From Erythrophleum ivorense (lineage: Eukaryota > Streptophyta > Magnoliopsida > Fabales > Fabaceae), in assembly GCA_026724425.1 (NCBI GenBank), contig JAIUCV010000001.1, positions 9,344,556 through 9,408,555 on the forward strand: a stretch of DNA of 64,000 nucleotides, written 5' to 3'. Made by a program: the position numbers and the translations under genes. The notes under the pieces were generated by a model. It did no database searches and was not told where the DNA came from. It worked only from the letters and a program-made list of their open reading frames with translations. Below are positions 23,383 through 34,593 of the stretch, piece after piece; position 1 is the stretch's first letter, and each line of letters opens with the position of its first letter.

Positions 23383-23796
23383 ATGGAAACGGAATTGCTG
23401 TCGACTAAGCAAACATACTCGCTCACAAAAAGGTATGGGGGAAGCCGAGGGCACCGACGACATAACGGTGCAACCACCGGCAGAAAGACGACGGATGTCA
23501 TATGGTTGGGAGGAAGGCCACGTAGGATTTGGAGGATCAAAGCAAGACCTAGGCTGCGTTTGATGGTTAGGACACCATTGAAGCTATTATCTAAGCTTAA
23601 AAATGCTTATATGGACTTTATGGTAAGGTTGGCAGGAAACGTTGGGTCTTTGAATAGTAAGAATGTGTTTGGAGGAAAGCGTATTCCAAAGGCTCGTCAA
23701 GTGTCTCAGGGTTATTCTGGTGATGCATTTGAGGCCAGACTAATTTTTGAAATTTCTAAAGTCCTCGTTGCTTCTAGTGAATTATACCCAAAGTAG
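23383..23796 (+). CDS. Small basic plant protein of unknown function
   Basis: An intact intronless frame of 137 residues. The N-terminus (1-45) is polar and rich in G, R, T; the middle (44-85) is strongly basic with WLGGRPRRIWRIKARPRLRL followed by an amphipathic segment, LLSKLKNAYMDFMVRLAGNV. Residues 97-137 hold KRIPKARQVSQGYSGDAFEARL and end in IFEISKVLVASSEL. This layout, a basic tryptophan-containing patch, a KLK.AY.. helix and a conserved RIPKA motif before a short C-terminal helix, resembles small uncharacterised plant proteins seen in gene families across dicots (possibly the UCP031279 group; tentative). No signal peptide or membrane segment is evident. A TATA box and three W-boxes stand upstream, and codon use is not decayed, which favours a real gene. 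The in-frame upstream region gives no better start. Confidence 0.75.
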   Translation: METELLSTKQTYSLTKRYGGSRGHRRHNGATTGRKTTDVIWLGGRPRRIWRIKARPRLRLMVRTPLKLLSKLKNAYMDFMVRLAGNVGSLNSKNVFGGKRIPKARQVSQGYSGDAFEARLIFEISKVLVASSELYPK

Positions 23797-23854
23797 AGGT
23801 TGCCTTCTTCTTTTCTGTTTTTTTCATTTTATTTTTGACAAACTTTTTTTTATA

Positions 23855-23970
23855 AATATGTTTACTTTGATTTTCGTGGTACTGAAAGAACCTCCCAGGA
23901 TGTATACATTTTTTTTCTTTTGCATAATTAATAATTAATTTAATCACATCTTTTGCGCAAGTCAATTTTT
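23855..23970 (+). repeat. Dispersed repeat shared with the MADS upstream region
   Basis: A diverged copy of 3485-3600. The order of blocks is kept: ttttcgtggtactgaaagaa (cf. tttcgtggtcttgaagaaac), gatgtatacat in both, then cataatta and a gcaa(g/a)tc..gttttt-type end. It begins about 60 bp after the stop codon of the small basic-protein gene and probably overlaps its 3'UTR. Confidence 0.6.
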
Positions 23971-24754
23971 TTTAGGATAGATTACAGTTCTTTCCTTGTA
24001 ATTTGACTCAAAATCAATTTATCATCACATGGTTTAAAGTATGTCATTTGATATCTTAATGGTTACTAACTAAAAAATTTATTTTACCATGGTCTATTCA
24101 ATTACCAATTAACCCCACTTTGCGATAGTTTAGATTCAAATTTTAACAAAAATAATCAAGTAAATAATAAAATGATAAATAATTTTCACTGTTAAATATT
24201 AGTTTCACTTATAATTTTAATATTTTATAGTGTTTCAAGATTATTGTTAGAATTAAAATGGACAATTTTATATTTCAAAATGTTAGTTTAATCCTTATGA
24301 CAGTCTTTAGAGATTACGAAACCGTTTGAATATAAATAAAACATATTAATAGTAAAATTGTTTATCATTTTAATTATTATATTATTATTTGGATTAAAAT
24401 TAAGAACAAAAATTTAACATAATAGTTCATTGGCAACAAAACAGACTACAAAGGAATTAAATGAGATACTTTAAATCTGCATGGTGCTAAATTCATTTTT
24501 GGATCAAACATGAATAATTTACCCTTAAATTATAGGATTGTTTGTTTGTTTTAACCACGACATATATAAATAGGGAAAGCTAGATTACAGGCCAGAGGTG
24601 TTTCAAGCCAAAACTGAGAAGCCTTTCCATCTTTAAGGGCATCTAAACATAACAAACACAAGCTGGAACAATTGTCAAAATCAAAACTCGTGAAACAAAG
24701 TTGATAAAAATTTTAAGGAATTGAGCTCCTATCACGTTGTAGCAACTAATAACT

Positions 24755-24838
24755 AGTGCCTAACCCCTTTTGAAAATACTTGGAAACTTATTTGGAAAAT
24801 CCGTCTTCCTTCAAAGTACAGGTTTTTCCTATGACGTG
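24755..24838 (+). pseudogene. LINE zf-RVT relic, upstream part (split by copia element 1)
   Basis: The + strand reads TWKLIWKIRLPSKYRFFL, the start of the zinc-binding domain that follows plant LINE reverse transcriptases (zf-RVT). The frame then runs into the copia insertion and resumes at 29545 with the domain's continuation (ILP.. and LNRKG-like residues) when one copy of the 5-bp target duplication is discounted. A tryptophan codon has become TGA at the junction. Confidence 0.6.
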
Positions 24839-25243
24839 TGTTGTGAATTGGCGGTATTAAGAAAGTAGAGGAAAAAGAAAGAATGATACAGAAAATTAAC
24901 GTGGTTTGGTCAATATGACCTACATCTATGGGCAGGGAGAAAAACTTTATACTATTGAGACTGAATGATACAAGGTACAAGGTATAAATGTAAAAGCTCT
25001 TTTTATATATATAAACAATCCCACTCCTAACTTAATTCTACTCGATGTGGGACATGTCTTTTTTTTTTTTTTATATATATATATGAGGAATTCCCTTTTC
25101 ATCTAAGTTTTATCCAATGTGGGACTTGGGTTTTGAAATTTGAAGGCATCATCACAATTCTCCACCTTGACTTAAAATCTCAAGACGTCTAATTCGATCA
25201 TCTCCTTGCCATTATGCCCCGTAGGGCCTTATACTGCTCGTAC

Positions 25244-28200
25244 TCATACCAGGTCCAAGCTATGCCTGAACTTGTCGACAGGCAATGGCTTTGTCAACAT
25301 GTCTGCTGGATTCTCTGCTGTTGGTATCTTCTCTATGGTCACTACCTTATTTTCCAAGGCATCCCTGATGAAATTCAATCTGATATCTATGTGCTTGGAC
25401 CTTTCATGGTAGACTGGGTTCTTTGTCAGGCTCAATGCACGTTGACTGTCACAATACACCTCAGGCATCTGAACCTTCAATCCCAGGCTTCCAATCAAGC
25501 CATGTAACTATATTGCTTCCTTCACTCCCTCGGTCAAGGACATGTACTTTGCTTCAGTGGTTGACAAAGCAATTGTAGACTGTAAAGTTACTTTTCAGCT
25601 AACAGCACATCCATATAGGGTGAAGATATAACATGTCAACGATTTCCGCCTTATAAGGTCTCCACCATAATCTGAATCTATATAACCTACCAATCCACCA
25701 GCAAATCCATCATTACCATAAACTAGACAAACATCAACTGTACCTTTCAAGTACTGCATGATCCACTTTACTGCTTCCCAGTGAGTCTTCCCTGGATTTC
25801 CCATGAACCTGCTCACAACACTAACTGCATGGGCTAAGTCTGGTATTGTGCATACCATCACATACATCAAACTCCCAACTGCACTAGCATAAGGGACCCC
25901 ATTCATGTAGTCTTTCTCCTCATCTGTGCTCGGTAGTATACTAGTATCCAATCTGAAATGTGCTACCAATGGGGTACTCATAGGCTTGGCTTGATCCTTC
26001 TGAAAAGATTACAACACCTTCTCAATGTACTTCTATTGTGACACATACAATTGGTGTGCTTTTCGATCATTCTAGATTTTATGCCTAAGATTTTCTTAGC
26101 TGCACCCAGATCTTTCATCTTAAACTCACTATTCAGTAACCTTTTTAACCTGTTGATTTCATCCTTGTTCTTTGCTGCTATCAACATATCATCCACGTAC
26201 AGCAACAAGTAGATCCAAGAATTATCTGACAACTTCCTGGAATACACACAGCTATCGAATAAGTTATGAGTAAATTTTTTAGAAACCATGAAAGCATCAA
26301 ACCTCTTGTACCACTGCCTGGGTGATTGCTTTAAGCCATATAAGGACTTCTTCAGCAAGAAAACATACTCATTTTTTTAAGATCTTGAAACCCCTCAAGC
26401 TGAGTCATGTAGATGTCCTCTTCCAGATTTTCATGTAAGAACACCATCTTCACATCAAGTTGCTCCAACTCCAAATCAAGCGCACTTACTATAGCTAGAA
26501 GAACTCGAATGGTCTTATGCTTCACAACTAGAGAGAATACTTCATGGTAGTCTATACCCTTCTTTTGTGAGAACCCCTTCGCTACAAGTCTCGCCTTGAA
26601 CCTTGCCAGCTTCAGGAATCCCTTCCTTCTTCTTGTACACCCACTTGCATCCTACAGGTTTTACACCCTTTTGGTAGAGGTACCAGTTCCCAAGTCCCAT
26701 TTTTTGGTAGGGATTGCATTTCCTCATTCATAGCTAGTAACCAGTTAGTTGCCTCCTTACTTTGGACCGCCTCCTTGTAGGATTGCGGCTCCTCAGTATC
26801 AATGCTTTCTACCACCGTCAGTGCATATGCAACAGGGTTAGTATCAACAAAATTCACACAATCTACATACCTGACAGGTCTTCTATTTTCTCTTCTTCCT
26901 CTCATTGTTGCTATACTCTGCTGCTCTTCCTGCAAATCTCTAGGTTGGTCTACAGAGCTCTTGTTTGTCCTTGAGGTCTCCACCTCAAACTCTACCTTTT
27001 GATTAGCACCAAGATCTTTTTCTATAAGATCATCAAGTTCCTCCTTCTGGTTGAACATAGCAGATTCATCAAACGTCACATCTCTACTAATAATGAATCT
27101 TGGGGTCCTCTCTTGTTCTATACACCACAGTCTATATCCTTTCACACCAGTTGCATACCCTAGAAATATGCACTTCATTACCCTCGCCTCCAGTTTACCA
27201 TCATTCACATGAGCGTATGTCGGGCACCCAAATATCTTTAAACCAGAATAGTCTGAAGGTGTACCGTATCACACCTCTTGTGGATTCTTCAAATCAATTG
27301 CAGTTGATGGAGATCTATTCACTAGATAGGTTGCAGTGTTAATTGCTTCAGCCCAAAATTGCTTAGGAAGATTAGCACTTAACTGCATACATCTTGCACG
27401 CTGCAGAAGTGTTTGGTTCATCCACTCTACTACACTATTTTATTGTGGTGTGTGCCGTACAGTGTGGTATCTCACTATACCTTTTTTCTTACAGAACTCA
27501 TCAAATAGTGTATTGCAGAACTCCAACCCATTATCAGTTTTGAATGTCTTGACTTGCTTCCTAGTATGCTTCTCAATCATAGTCTTCTACTCCTTGAACT
27601 TCCCAAACACCTCATCCTTCTTCTTTAGAAAATACACCCACACTTTTTCTGAAATAGTCATCAATAAATGTCATAAAATATCTGCACCCTCCATGAGACT
27701 TAATTGGAGAAGGACCCCATAAGTTTGAATATATATATTCAAGGATATCAGTAGAGATATGCTTTCTCGAACTGAACTTGACTTTACGTTGCTTGCTCTT
27801 GATACAAGTTTTACAGAATTTCAACTTTCCAGTTTCCACGCCCTCCAACAACCCCTACTTTTGTAACACTGCTAGTCCTTTCTCACTCATGTGCCCCAGT
27901 CGTCGATGCCATAACTCTGTTTGATCATTATTCTTCTCCAAAAATTAGAAATTGCCACAGTACCCATTACCGAGTTTCCAATGAGTATATAGACCCCATG
28001 CTGAAGTCTACCCTTCATCACCACCAGAGCACTTCTAGAAACCTTTACCTGTCCACCCTCGTCAGAAAAATTGTATCCTTGCTTGTCCAAGGCACCCAGA
28101 GAAATTAAATTTTTTCGTAACCCAGGAACATACCATACATCAAATGTTCTAACCATACTATCAAATATTTTTACCTCTACTGACCCACTGCCTTCAACAC

Positions 28201-28303
28201 TAAGCTCTTGATCATCTCCTAACTTCACACTGCCTTTCCACTCCTTAAAAGAAATAAACAGCTCTTTTGTGAAAGTCATGTGATAAGAAACTCCAGTGTC
28301 CAT
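25244..28303 (-). pseudogene. Copia 1 pol relic (protease, integrase, RT, RNase H)
   Basis: The protease motif at 28303 reads MDTGVSYHM, close to the copia D(S/T)G.S.HM consensus. Integrase has the zinc-binding CKTCIKSKQRK at about 27810 and a core start with YFMTFIDDYFRKS; a large part of the core is lost or frame-shifted. The linker (27208 downward) keeps KCIFLGYATGVKGYRLW and DVTFDE. RT shows KKSLYGLKQSPRQWY at 26352 downward and the catalytic YVDDMLIA at about 26199. RNase H keeps GYIDSDYGGDLIRRKSLTCY near 25690 and YCDSQRAL with SKHIDIR and the ADMLTKPLP end near 25290. Stops and frameshifts lie between these blocks. Confidence 0.88.
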
Positions 28304-28379
28304 GACCCAAGTATTTGCAGAATTTAAGGTACTAACCGTCAGAACATCTTCATCATCACCCTCATCTGAACTTTCCTAA

Positions 28380-29170
28380 ACCACTGAGGTACTTGCCTTA
28401 CCATTTGATTCTTTCTGATTGTTTCCATTTTTCCACTGTAGACAATCCTCCTTGAAATGCTCCTTTTCCTTATACTTAAAGTACCATAGTCGCCCCTTAG
28501 ACCTTGAATTTGAACGGAACTTACTTCGATTACCTTCATCCTTCTCTTTGCTCCTGCCTCTATTCACTACCAAACCCATATCTGATGCTTCTTCACCAGC
28601 CCTAGACATCCTCCTCTTCAATCCCTTTGATTGTAAAGCATCCTTTACATCACCGACAGAGATAGTGTCTCTCCCATAAAGTATCGTGTCAACAAAGTTT
28701 TCATATGAATTAGGCAATGAGCATAAAAGAATTATTGCCTGGTCTTCTTCCTCAATTTTTACTTCGACCCCTTGAAGATCTAAAATAATTCGGTTAAAAT
28801 TGTCAATATGGTCTCTTACCAGTGTACTTTCTGACATTCTAAGGGTATATAACCGCTGCTTCTGATATAACATATTCGTCAGGGATTTCTTCTAGTACTT
28901 GCTTTCTAATGTCTTCCATAACGAAGCCGTAGAAGTCTCGTCTACAACTTCCCTCAAGACCTCATCCGTCAAACTCAATAGAATGGCACTATGAGCTTTT
29001 GCCAAAATCTCCACCCTTTCCTTCGCCTTCAAACTCTCAAGCAACCTTCCCTTTCCATCTATCGCCGCCGCGCACCCTTGCTGAATCAGAATTGCCTGCA
29101 TCTTCACCTTCCACAATGTGAAATCATTCGACCCATTGAATTTCTCAATATCAAATTTGTGAGACGCCAT
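28380..29170 (-). pseudogene. Copia 1 gag relic
   Basis: The start is the ATG at 29170, shortly after the primer-binding site. The first 92 residues are intact (MASHKFDIEKFNGSNDFTLW) and show the usual copia gag beginning with a W near residue 20. A stop at about 28893 follows ESKY, and the frame continues with SLPNSYENFVDTILYG. The zinc knuckle near 28450 reads YFKYKEKEHFKEDC, with both leading cysteines lost. Confidence 0.83.
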
Positions 29171-29544
29171 CTTCTTTCAGTAAAAAAACTTAAGCCAAAT
29201 GCCTAGCTAAGTACCAAGGCTCTGATACCAATTGTTGTGAATTGGCGGTATTAAGAAAGTAGAGAGAAAAGAAAGAATGACACAGAAAATTAACGTGGTT
29301 CGGCCAATGTGACCTACGTCCACGGGCAGGGAGAAAAAATTTATACTATTGAGATTGAATGATACAAGGTACAAGGTATAAATGTAGAAACTCTCTTTAT
29401 ATATATAAACAATCCCACTCCCAACTCAATTTTACTCGATGTGGGACTTGTCCCCTCTTTTATATATGAGAAATTCTCTTTTCATTTAAGTTCTATCCGA
29501 TGTGGGACTTGGGTTTTGAGATTTGAAGACATCATCACAACATG

Positions 29545-29690
29545 CGTGTAGGGACATCTTACCTATTGTACAAGAAGCTCTCAATAGAAAAGGTTTAGAA
29601 ACTCTCAAATCTTTGTTACCTGTGCCAAAGAACTTTGGTTCAATGATATGTTAGAATGGTTTTCAAAGCTGAAAAAATGTTATTTTAAAT
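29545..29690 (+). pseudogene. LINE zf-RVT relic, downstream part
   Basis: The continuation of the LINE relic cut by copia 1. In the frame that follows from 24838 the residues readable across the empty site are RAC.DILP, then EALNRKGLETL, the normal progression of the zf-RVT domain. Stops follow within about 100 bp. No other LINE domain was identified around it. Confidence 0.55.
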
Positions 29691-30349
29691 CTCAATCGAA
29701 GCCAAATCAACTAAAAAAAAAATCTTTGTTATACCAATATTAGAATTGGCATTTGGAGTCAACAGCACATTGTCTTGTTGGGTGTGACAGCCTTTTTATA
29801 GTTTTTGCTTTGTTTCGAACCCACCTTTTGTATTGGAGTGGAAAGCAGATATCTCTGTCCAGGAACTACTTAGTGGTTTATTTAATTATTTAAATTAACC
29901 TTTACGCTCTGTATTGATTCTTGGATTTGGCTTGAAGAATCCCTTTAATGTATTGTCGAGATACTGACTTTTGAAAACTGTTATCATGAAATAAAATGAG
30001 CTATGGCTATTTTTATCAAAAAGAAATTTATTTTATATTATATGGAACGCTAAAGGGGGCTTAAATGTTCGGGGAGTTTTAATTTGTAATAGAATCTATA
30101 TTCTATGAACAATTTAAATTAATTAGTTAGAGTTGCTTAAAGTTTTATTAGTCAATTATGGTATGAATTGCTTTTACATAATTGTTTTTGTTATATAAGA
30201 TATTTAGAATTAATGATATTAAGGGATACGGAAATACAGTTAAATCCATGATAAGAGAAAAAGAAAAATGAAAATGATATTTTAGACATTAATGAGGTTT
30301 TTTTTTCCTACAAAGGGGGCCAATAAAGTTTGAACTTAAGATTTTAGAG

Positions 30350-31088
30350 TAGGGACATAACAAAAAATTTATAAAGGGAGTGAAAATTTATACTTAATAT
30401 GAGCAATAATAATAATAATAATTAAAAATGTAATTTTAAGAACTTATTAAATTAATATAATAAAATTTATCAAAATTAAAAAATAGAGACACATAAAAAT
30501 TAATAAAAAATTAGAGAAATCTAATAGCATCAAAACAAATATAACTGCCTTAATATAAAAAAATATATATTAAAAATCATACAATATCTATTAATCATTA
30601 GAATTATACTTGTTGATTTTTAATTAAATAAGATTTTTTTATAGTATCCTCTATAGTGAAAATTTTTGCAATCTCCTTCTCAATATAAATAGTCAAATTA
30701 TTACAAAGAAAGTCATCTTCTATTTTGTTGTAGAGCTTTGTATTTACAGAGAATAGAGAGTATGATTAAATAAATCAATAAAAAATTTGTGAAAGAGTAA
30801 GAATCAGTAAATGGAGAGTATATTACTAATTATTCTTATAAAATAGAAATAAGAAGTTGCTTAGTGAAGTTTTAATATACTTTATTATATTGTATTTATT
30901 TTATAAAATTTAGTTTTACAATTCTTTAAAACTATGTGTTCAAGACTTTAAAATATTAAAGAAGGCAGATAAACAAATTTAAGGGAGCATAAAATAAAAA
31001 AAATTTAAAAGAAAATAATATTATATTATATACATAATACATATAAAATTTTTTTAGGGGACTCCAAATTGTAGAACCTCTGTCCCTA
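30350..31088 (-). mobile_element. Deleted hAT-superfamily element with perfect 8-bp target duplication
   Basis: The element starts tagggacataac at 30350 and ends ctgtcccta at 31088, giving an 8-bp terminal inverted repeat tagggaca. It is flanked on both sides by ttttagag (30342-30349 and 31089-31096), an exact 8-bp target duplication, the hallmark of hAT transposons. Only the end of a transposase remains inside (30604-30729, minus strand); the rest is AT-rich. It is therefore an internally deleted, non-autonomous copy at 739 bp. Confidence 0.88.
30604..30729 (-). pseudogene. hAT transposase C-terminal (dimerisation) fragment
   Basis: Minus-strand translation gives NKIEDDFLCNNLTIYIEKE followed by IAKIF and a stop after NQQV. 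This matches the extreme C-terminus of plant TTF-type hAT transposases (the D.FL..SL..YIE.EIA motif of the dimerisation domain). The rest of the transposase is absent. Confidence 0.78.
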
Positions 31089-31511
31089 TTTTAGAGTAAA
31101 TTATTTTTTTCTTTTCTTAAAAGATGCTTAAGTTACACAAACCTATTTTTTATTATGAAAATATAAGCAAAGCTCTTAAAATTGAAATATGACCAAAATA
31201 CCTTAAAAGTAATGTTAATTTTTTATTAAAAATATAATTTACTATTTTATTTCAATATTATTTATTTTATGTTAAATTTATAAATTTAATTTATTATAAA
31301 TTTAAAAAACTGACTATTTTTATATTGGTCACATATATATTTAATAGTTATTATGTTATATAAATAATATATATATTTTGGTTAAAATAGATGTAATTAT
31401 GACTTATATTTTAGTATGTGAAAAATTAGTATAACTCATCTTTTAATTTTTGAAAAGAAAGTGTATATTTTTAAAATAAATAGAAAAATTATATAATTTA
31501 GACATTTCTTA

Positions 31512-32369
31512 GGCTTTTTGACTCTCGTACTTAAAAAAAAATAACTAAAATGTTCCGCTGCAAAAATTATTTTTTTGCATGCTTAATTTTTTTTATAATT
31601 AATGGGTCGCAACCCATATTTTATTTGCAAAATATATGGAAACAATTTTTTTTTTCAGTCACAGGTCAAGGTGCAGTTGATGGCATCTGAGCGTATGTTA
31701 CATGTTTTCTTACGCATACTCTTGTGCATGTGCATGAGAGGATATACTTATGTCAGCTCTGTGTCTCTGTACATGAGTGCGTATGTGTACAAGTACACTG
31801 ATGGCTTTCATGGCTATCATTATACAACTTTAACGTGTGTAACATTGGCTGGAGACAATAATAGTTCAAATTGTTATTACAATTCTGTATTTATATTTTG
31901 GTTATAATGGGGTTATTGTAGTTATTGGCTCCCTCTATATAGAATGATATAGGAAGTATATACCATCTTTGCTTTAGTTGTGAATAAATCTGGAGTATAA
32001 ATGATTGATTTACCATGAAATTTGAAAAGTTGGGTCTAGTATATCTCTTGGGGATAACATAGTTGTCTTAAAATTTATTTGTAATTAATAGGCTGCTTGT
32101 AGGTTCAATAATTATCTTCTCACTTTCTCTGTTAGACTGTACATGAAGGAAGAATTTATCAGTTGAAGCTGTTATGCGATAAAGATTACCCAGAGAAGCC
32201 TCCAAGTGTTCGGTTTCATTATTTGTACCCAGCATATCCCTAATGCCGCCAAATAAAATATGGGCGACCCATTAATTATAAAAAAAAAATTTAAGTATAT
32301 GGGAAAATGAATTTTGCGGCAAAACATTTCAGTTATTTATTTTTTTTAAAATACGGGAGTCAAAAGGCC
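31512..32369. mobile_element. Pack-MULE carrying a UEV1 gene fragment
   Basis: Long terminal inverted repeats (31512-31626 and 32251-32369, about 115-119 bp) start ggctttttgactctcg and, read on the other strand at the right end, ggccttttgactcccg; they stay aligned to the inner block ataattaatgggtcgc. Both sides carry catttctta (31503-31511 and 32370-32378), an exact 9-bp target duplication. Long TIRs with 9-bp duplications define Mutator-like elements. No transposase is present; the 0.6 kb interior contains part of a host gene (UEV1) including an intron acceptor. This is the structure of a Pack-MULE. Confidence 0.93.
32136..32243 (+). pseudogene. Captured exon piece of UEV1 (ubiquitin-conjugating enzyme variant)
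   Basis: After a normal-looking intron acceptor (ctctgttag, ending 32135) the reading frame gives TVHEGRIYQLKLLCDKDYPE followed by KPPSVRFH, the highly conserved centre of plant UEV1/MMZ proteins, which partner Ubc13 to build lysine-63 ubiquitin chains. After RFH the match ends; unrelated residues lead to a stop at 32241-32243, close to the inner edge of the right TIR. About 30 of the roughly 150 residues of the source protein are present, so no functional E2 variant is encoded. Sequence before the acceptor (31627-32135) looks like intron. Confidence 0.88.
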
Positions 32370-32378
32370 CATTTCTTA

Positions 32379-34537
32379 CGAGTGGAAAGTGTATTCACTC
32401 AAGATCCATTGTTAATAACCTAAAACCCTCGCTACTACATATTTAGGATTTGTTTGAGATTCCGGTTACTTTTGATTAATTATGGTGTTTTTGAAAAGCA
32501 AAAACCTTCTAACTTAACTCCCAAATCCGCTATGCCACTCCACCACTGAAAAAGCCACCATCACTAATTTCTACTAAGAGCCACTATCAACTTTGTGTTT
32601 TCGACCAAAATCCTTTGCTCAAATCACTCTCCCCTGTCACTGACTTCAACCAACCGTCAAAGGCTTGCCATAGCTTTCTATTTATCTTGCATATGCAATC
32701 TTCTATCTATCTTTCTTGCCTCATCGAATCTATTTTTCTCTCACGTGTTTATGGGTTTTAGCTTGGATACTTGGGAAAAGATCGAAGCGAGGACCAAGAG
32801 AAAGAGAGCTAACAAAATCAAAAGAGCACCACTTTTACCTTCACGATTTGATTGGAAAGGTAAATGCCCGAACCATTTTTTTTTCTTTTTTTTTTTAATT
32901 CATCAATGTTATGATTTTGTATGTTGAAGTAGTTTTAGTTTTAACACAATCATGCATTTAATTCATCAAGTCGCTTTTTTAAGTGTGATAAGGAGTTTTT
33001 TTTTTCAAACTTTTGTTATTACCCAAAAAACAGTTCTTGTATGTATTTACTATTACCAATTTAGTATTCTATAGATTCATAGCAATTTTTGAAAATTATT
33101 ACCAAATACTTTCTCTATCAATTTGGCTTGTAAAAACAGTTTCTATAAAATTTTTACCAGACATTTTTTTAACCTTATTTCGGAAACAACTTGTTAACAA
33201 GTTACACCTTAGTACAACAGCTTATGAAAATTAAAAACATTTTCGAGCTCACCCTTTGCATACTTAGGTGGGTCTTAATCACATGAATTTACATTATCTC
33301 AGTCCAAATAAAGCCAAATTTTATAAATAGGGAATATCAGTTTCTTAGTGTCAATAAATGCTCTTAAATGAAAGACGATTGTATGACATTAATGAATAAC
33401 GAATACACCAGTCATGTTTTCCTGTAGGCAAACATCTGCACCAAAATGAATTTATTTATTATTTCTTATAAGTATAAGATATAAAAAGTTTTAAAAATAA
33501 AATGATAATATTATGAATTCGAGAATATTATATTCTCTAGTTATAGTACAATTATATATATATATATATATATATGTAAACTTTAGAAGAAGCTCACACC
33601 TTGTTCCTAAGCTATGAATAGTGCAGCTTCAGCTTCGTATGAAGCTGTGTTTTTTTTTTGTTGCCTTTTTTATTTTTATTTTTATTTACTTTTTTTTATA
33701 TGTACTTTTCATTCCTTTTCTATGTGCATGGAATCCACCATGTACAGCTAGTTATTGCTAAATATTATTAGATATAGGACAATATTTTGTCTATTTTAAT
33801 AAACTTATTATTACAATTATACTTATTAATTATATAAAAATCAAATTAATTCTTTTAATAGTTCTTAATTATTAAATAAATTAATTTTTCAAGTAATTAT
33901 TTATTAAATATTGTTTTATATATAATAATTATTACATTGTACTTAGAGAACATGGTATTCTTGAGTTTATAATATCATTACTCATACTATATCTCACTAT
34001 GATATTTAATAAAAAAAATAAGTTATTATGAATAAAACTTAAGTATAATTCTTAAATATATGTTACTAAATTCTTTAAAAATAATAATAACTGGGTATCT
34101 TTAATAAGGACTGAATTTGATTGTAGTTCCTTATATCACTACTCTTAAATTTCTTAATCAAAATGTGATAAGTTTATAATATTTCAGTAAAAATATAACA
34201 AGTGCATAGTTTAATTTGAGAATCATTTAGTTGCCTAAAAAATCTATGTATCTGTTATATTTTAATAAAAAAAATTGATAATAAAAATATAAAAAATTAT
34301 ATATAGTTTTTTTATTTTTATAACTCAAAATCATATGATTAAGCCTTTTTTAAACTTAATAGCAAATATTTTAAAAAAACTTTTAATTACCTAAATCTAA
34401 TCCATTTACCACGGATGCTTAGAATATTTATGACAAAATTCAATTGAGTATTAGAGAATTACCTTCCTATTGAATGCTCACACCTACGGATTTATTGCTA
34501 TAATTTTTTTTCAATATAAGCAAGAAGTACTTTTTCC
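32379..34537. other. Intergenic stretch upstream of NF-YC
   Basis: No supported gene. A block at 33320-33425 (tttataaatagggaatatcag, then gacattaatga, gaatacacca, gtcatgttt) matches 55176-55285 within the tandem-repeat region. A (TA)n microsatellite lies at about 33552-33577. The segment 32450-32870 has somewhat higher GC and open frames but no recognisable protein motif. Confidence 0.55.
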
Positions 34538-34540
34538 CCG

Positions 34541-34550
34541 TATATATAAT
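34541..34550 (+). promoter_or_regulatory. Candidate TATA box of the NF-YC gene
   Basis: The sequence tatatataat lies 44-53 bp upstream of the ATG at 34594. If used, it implies a very short 5'UTR; many AT-rich stretches further upstream could serve instead. Confidence 0.4.
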
Positions 34551-34593
34551 TACTGCAATATCTACCAAAAAGGAAAAGGGAAGATAGAGAGAG

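Larger units (their letters stand above)
24839..29539 (-). mobile_element. Full-length, inactive Ty1/copia retrotransposon (copia 1)
   Basis: LTRs lie at 24839-25156 (3' LTR, as the element reads on the minus strand) and 29233-29539 (5' LTR); both start tgttgtgaattggcgg and end catcatcaca on the + strand. The primer-binding site complement ggctctgatacca is at 29218-29230, next to the 5' LTR, and a purine tract (as its complement, tctccacctt) follows 25156. Flanks acgtg (24834-24838) and acatg (29540-29544) are a 5-bp target duplication with one CpG-type transition. Gag, protease, integrase, RT and RNase H occur in copia order. Several stops and frame changes inactivate it. It inserted into a LINE relic. 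Confidence 0.95.

Noticed and set aside
25214..25507. Plus-strand open frame over copia 1
   Set aside because: It is the antisense shadow of the RNase H region of copia 1.
27336..27722. 128-residue plus-strand open frame
   Set aside because: It is the antisense of the copia 1 integrase region and looks like low-complexity translation of it.
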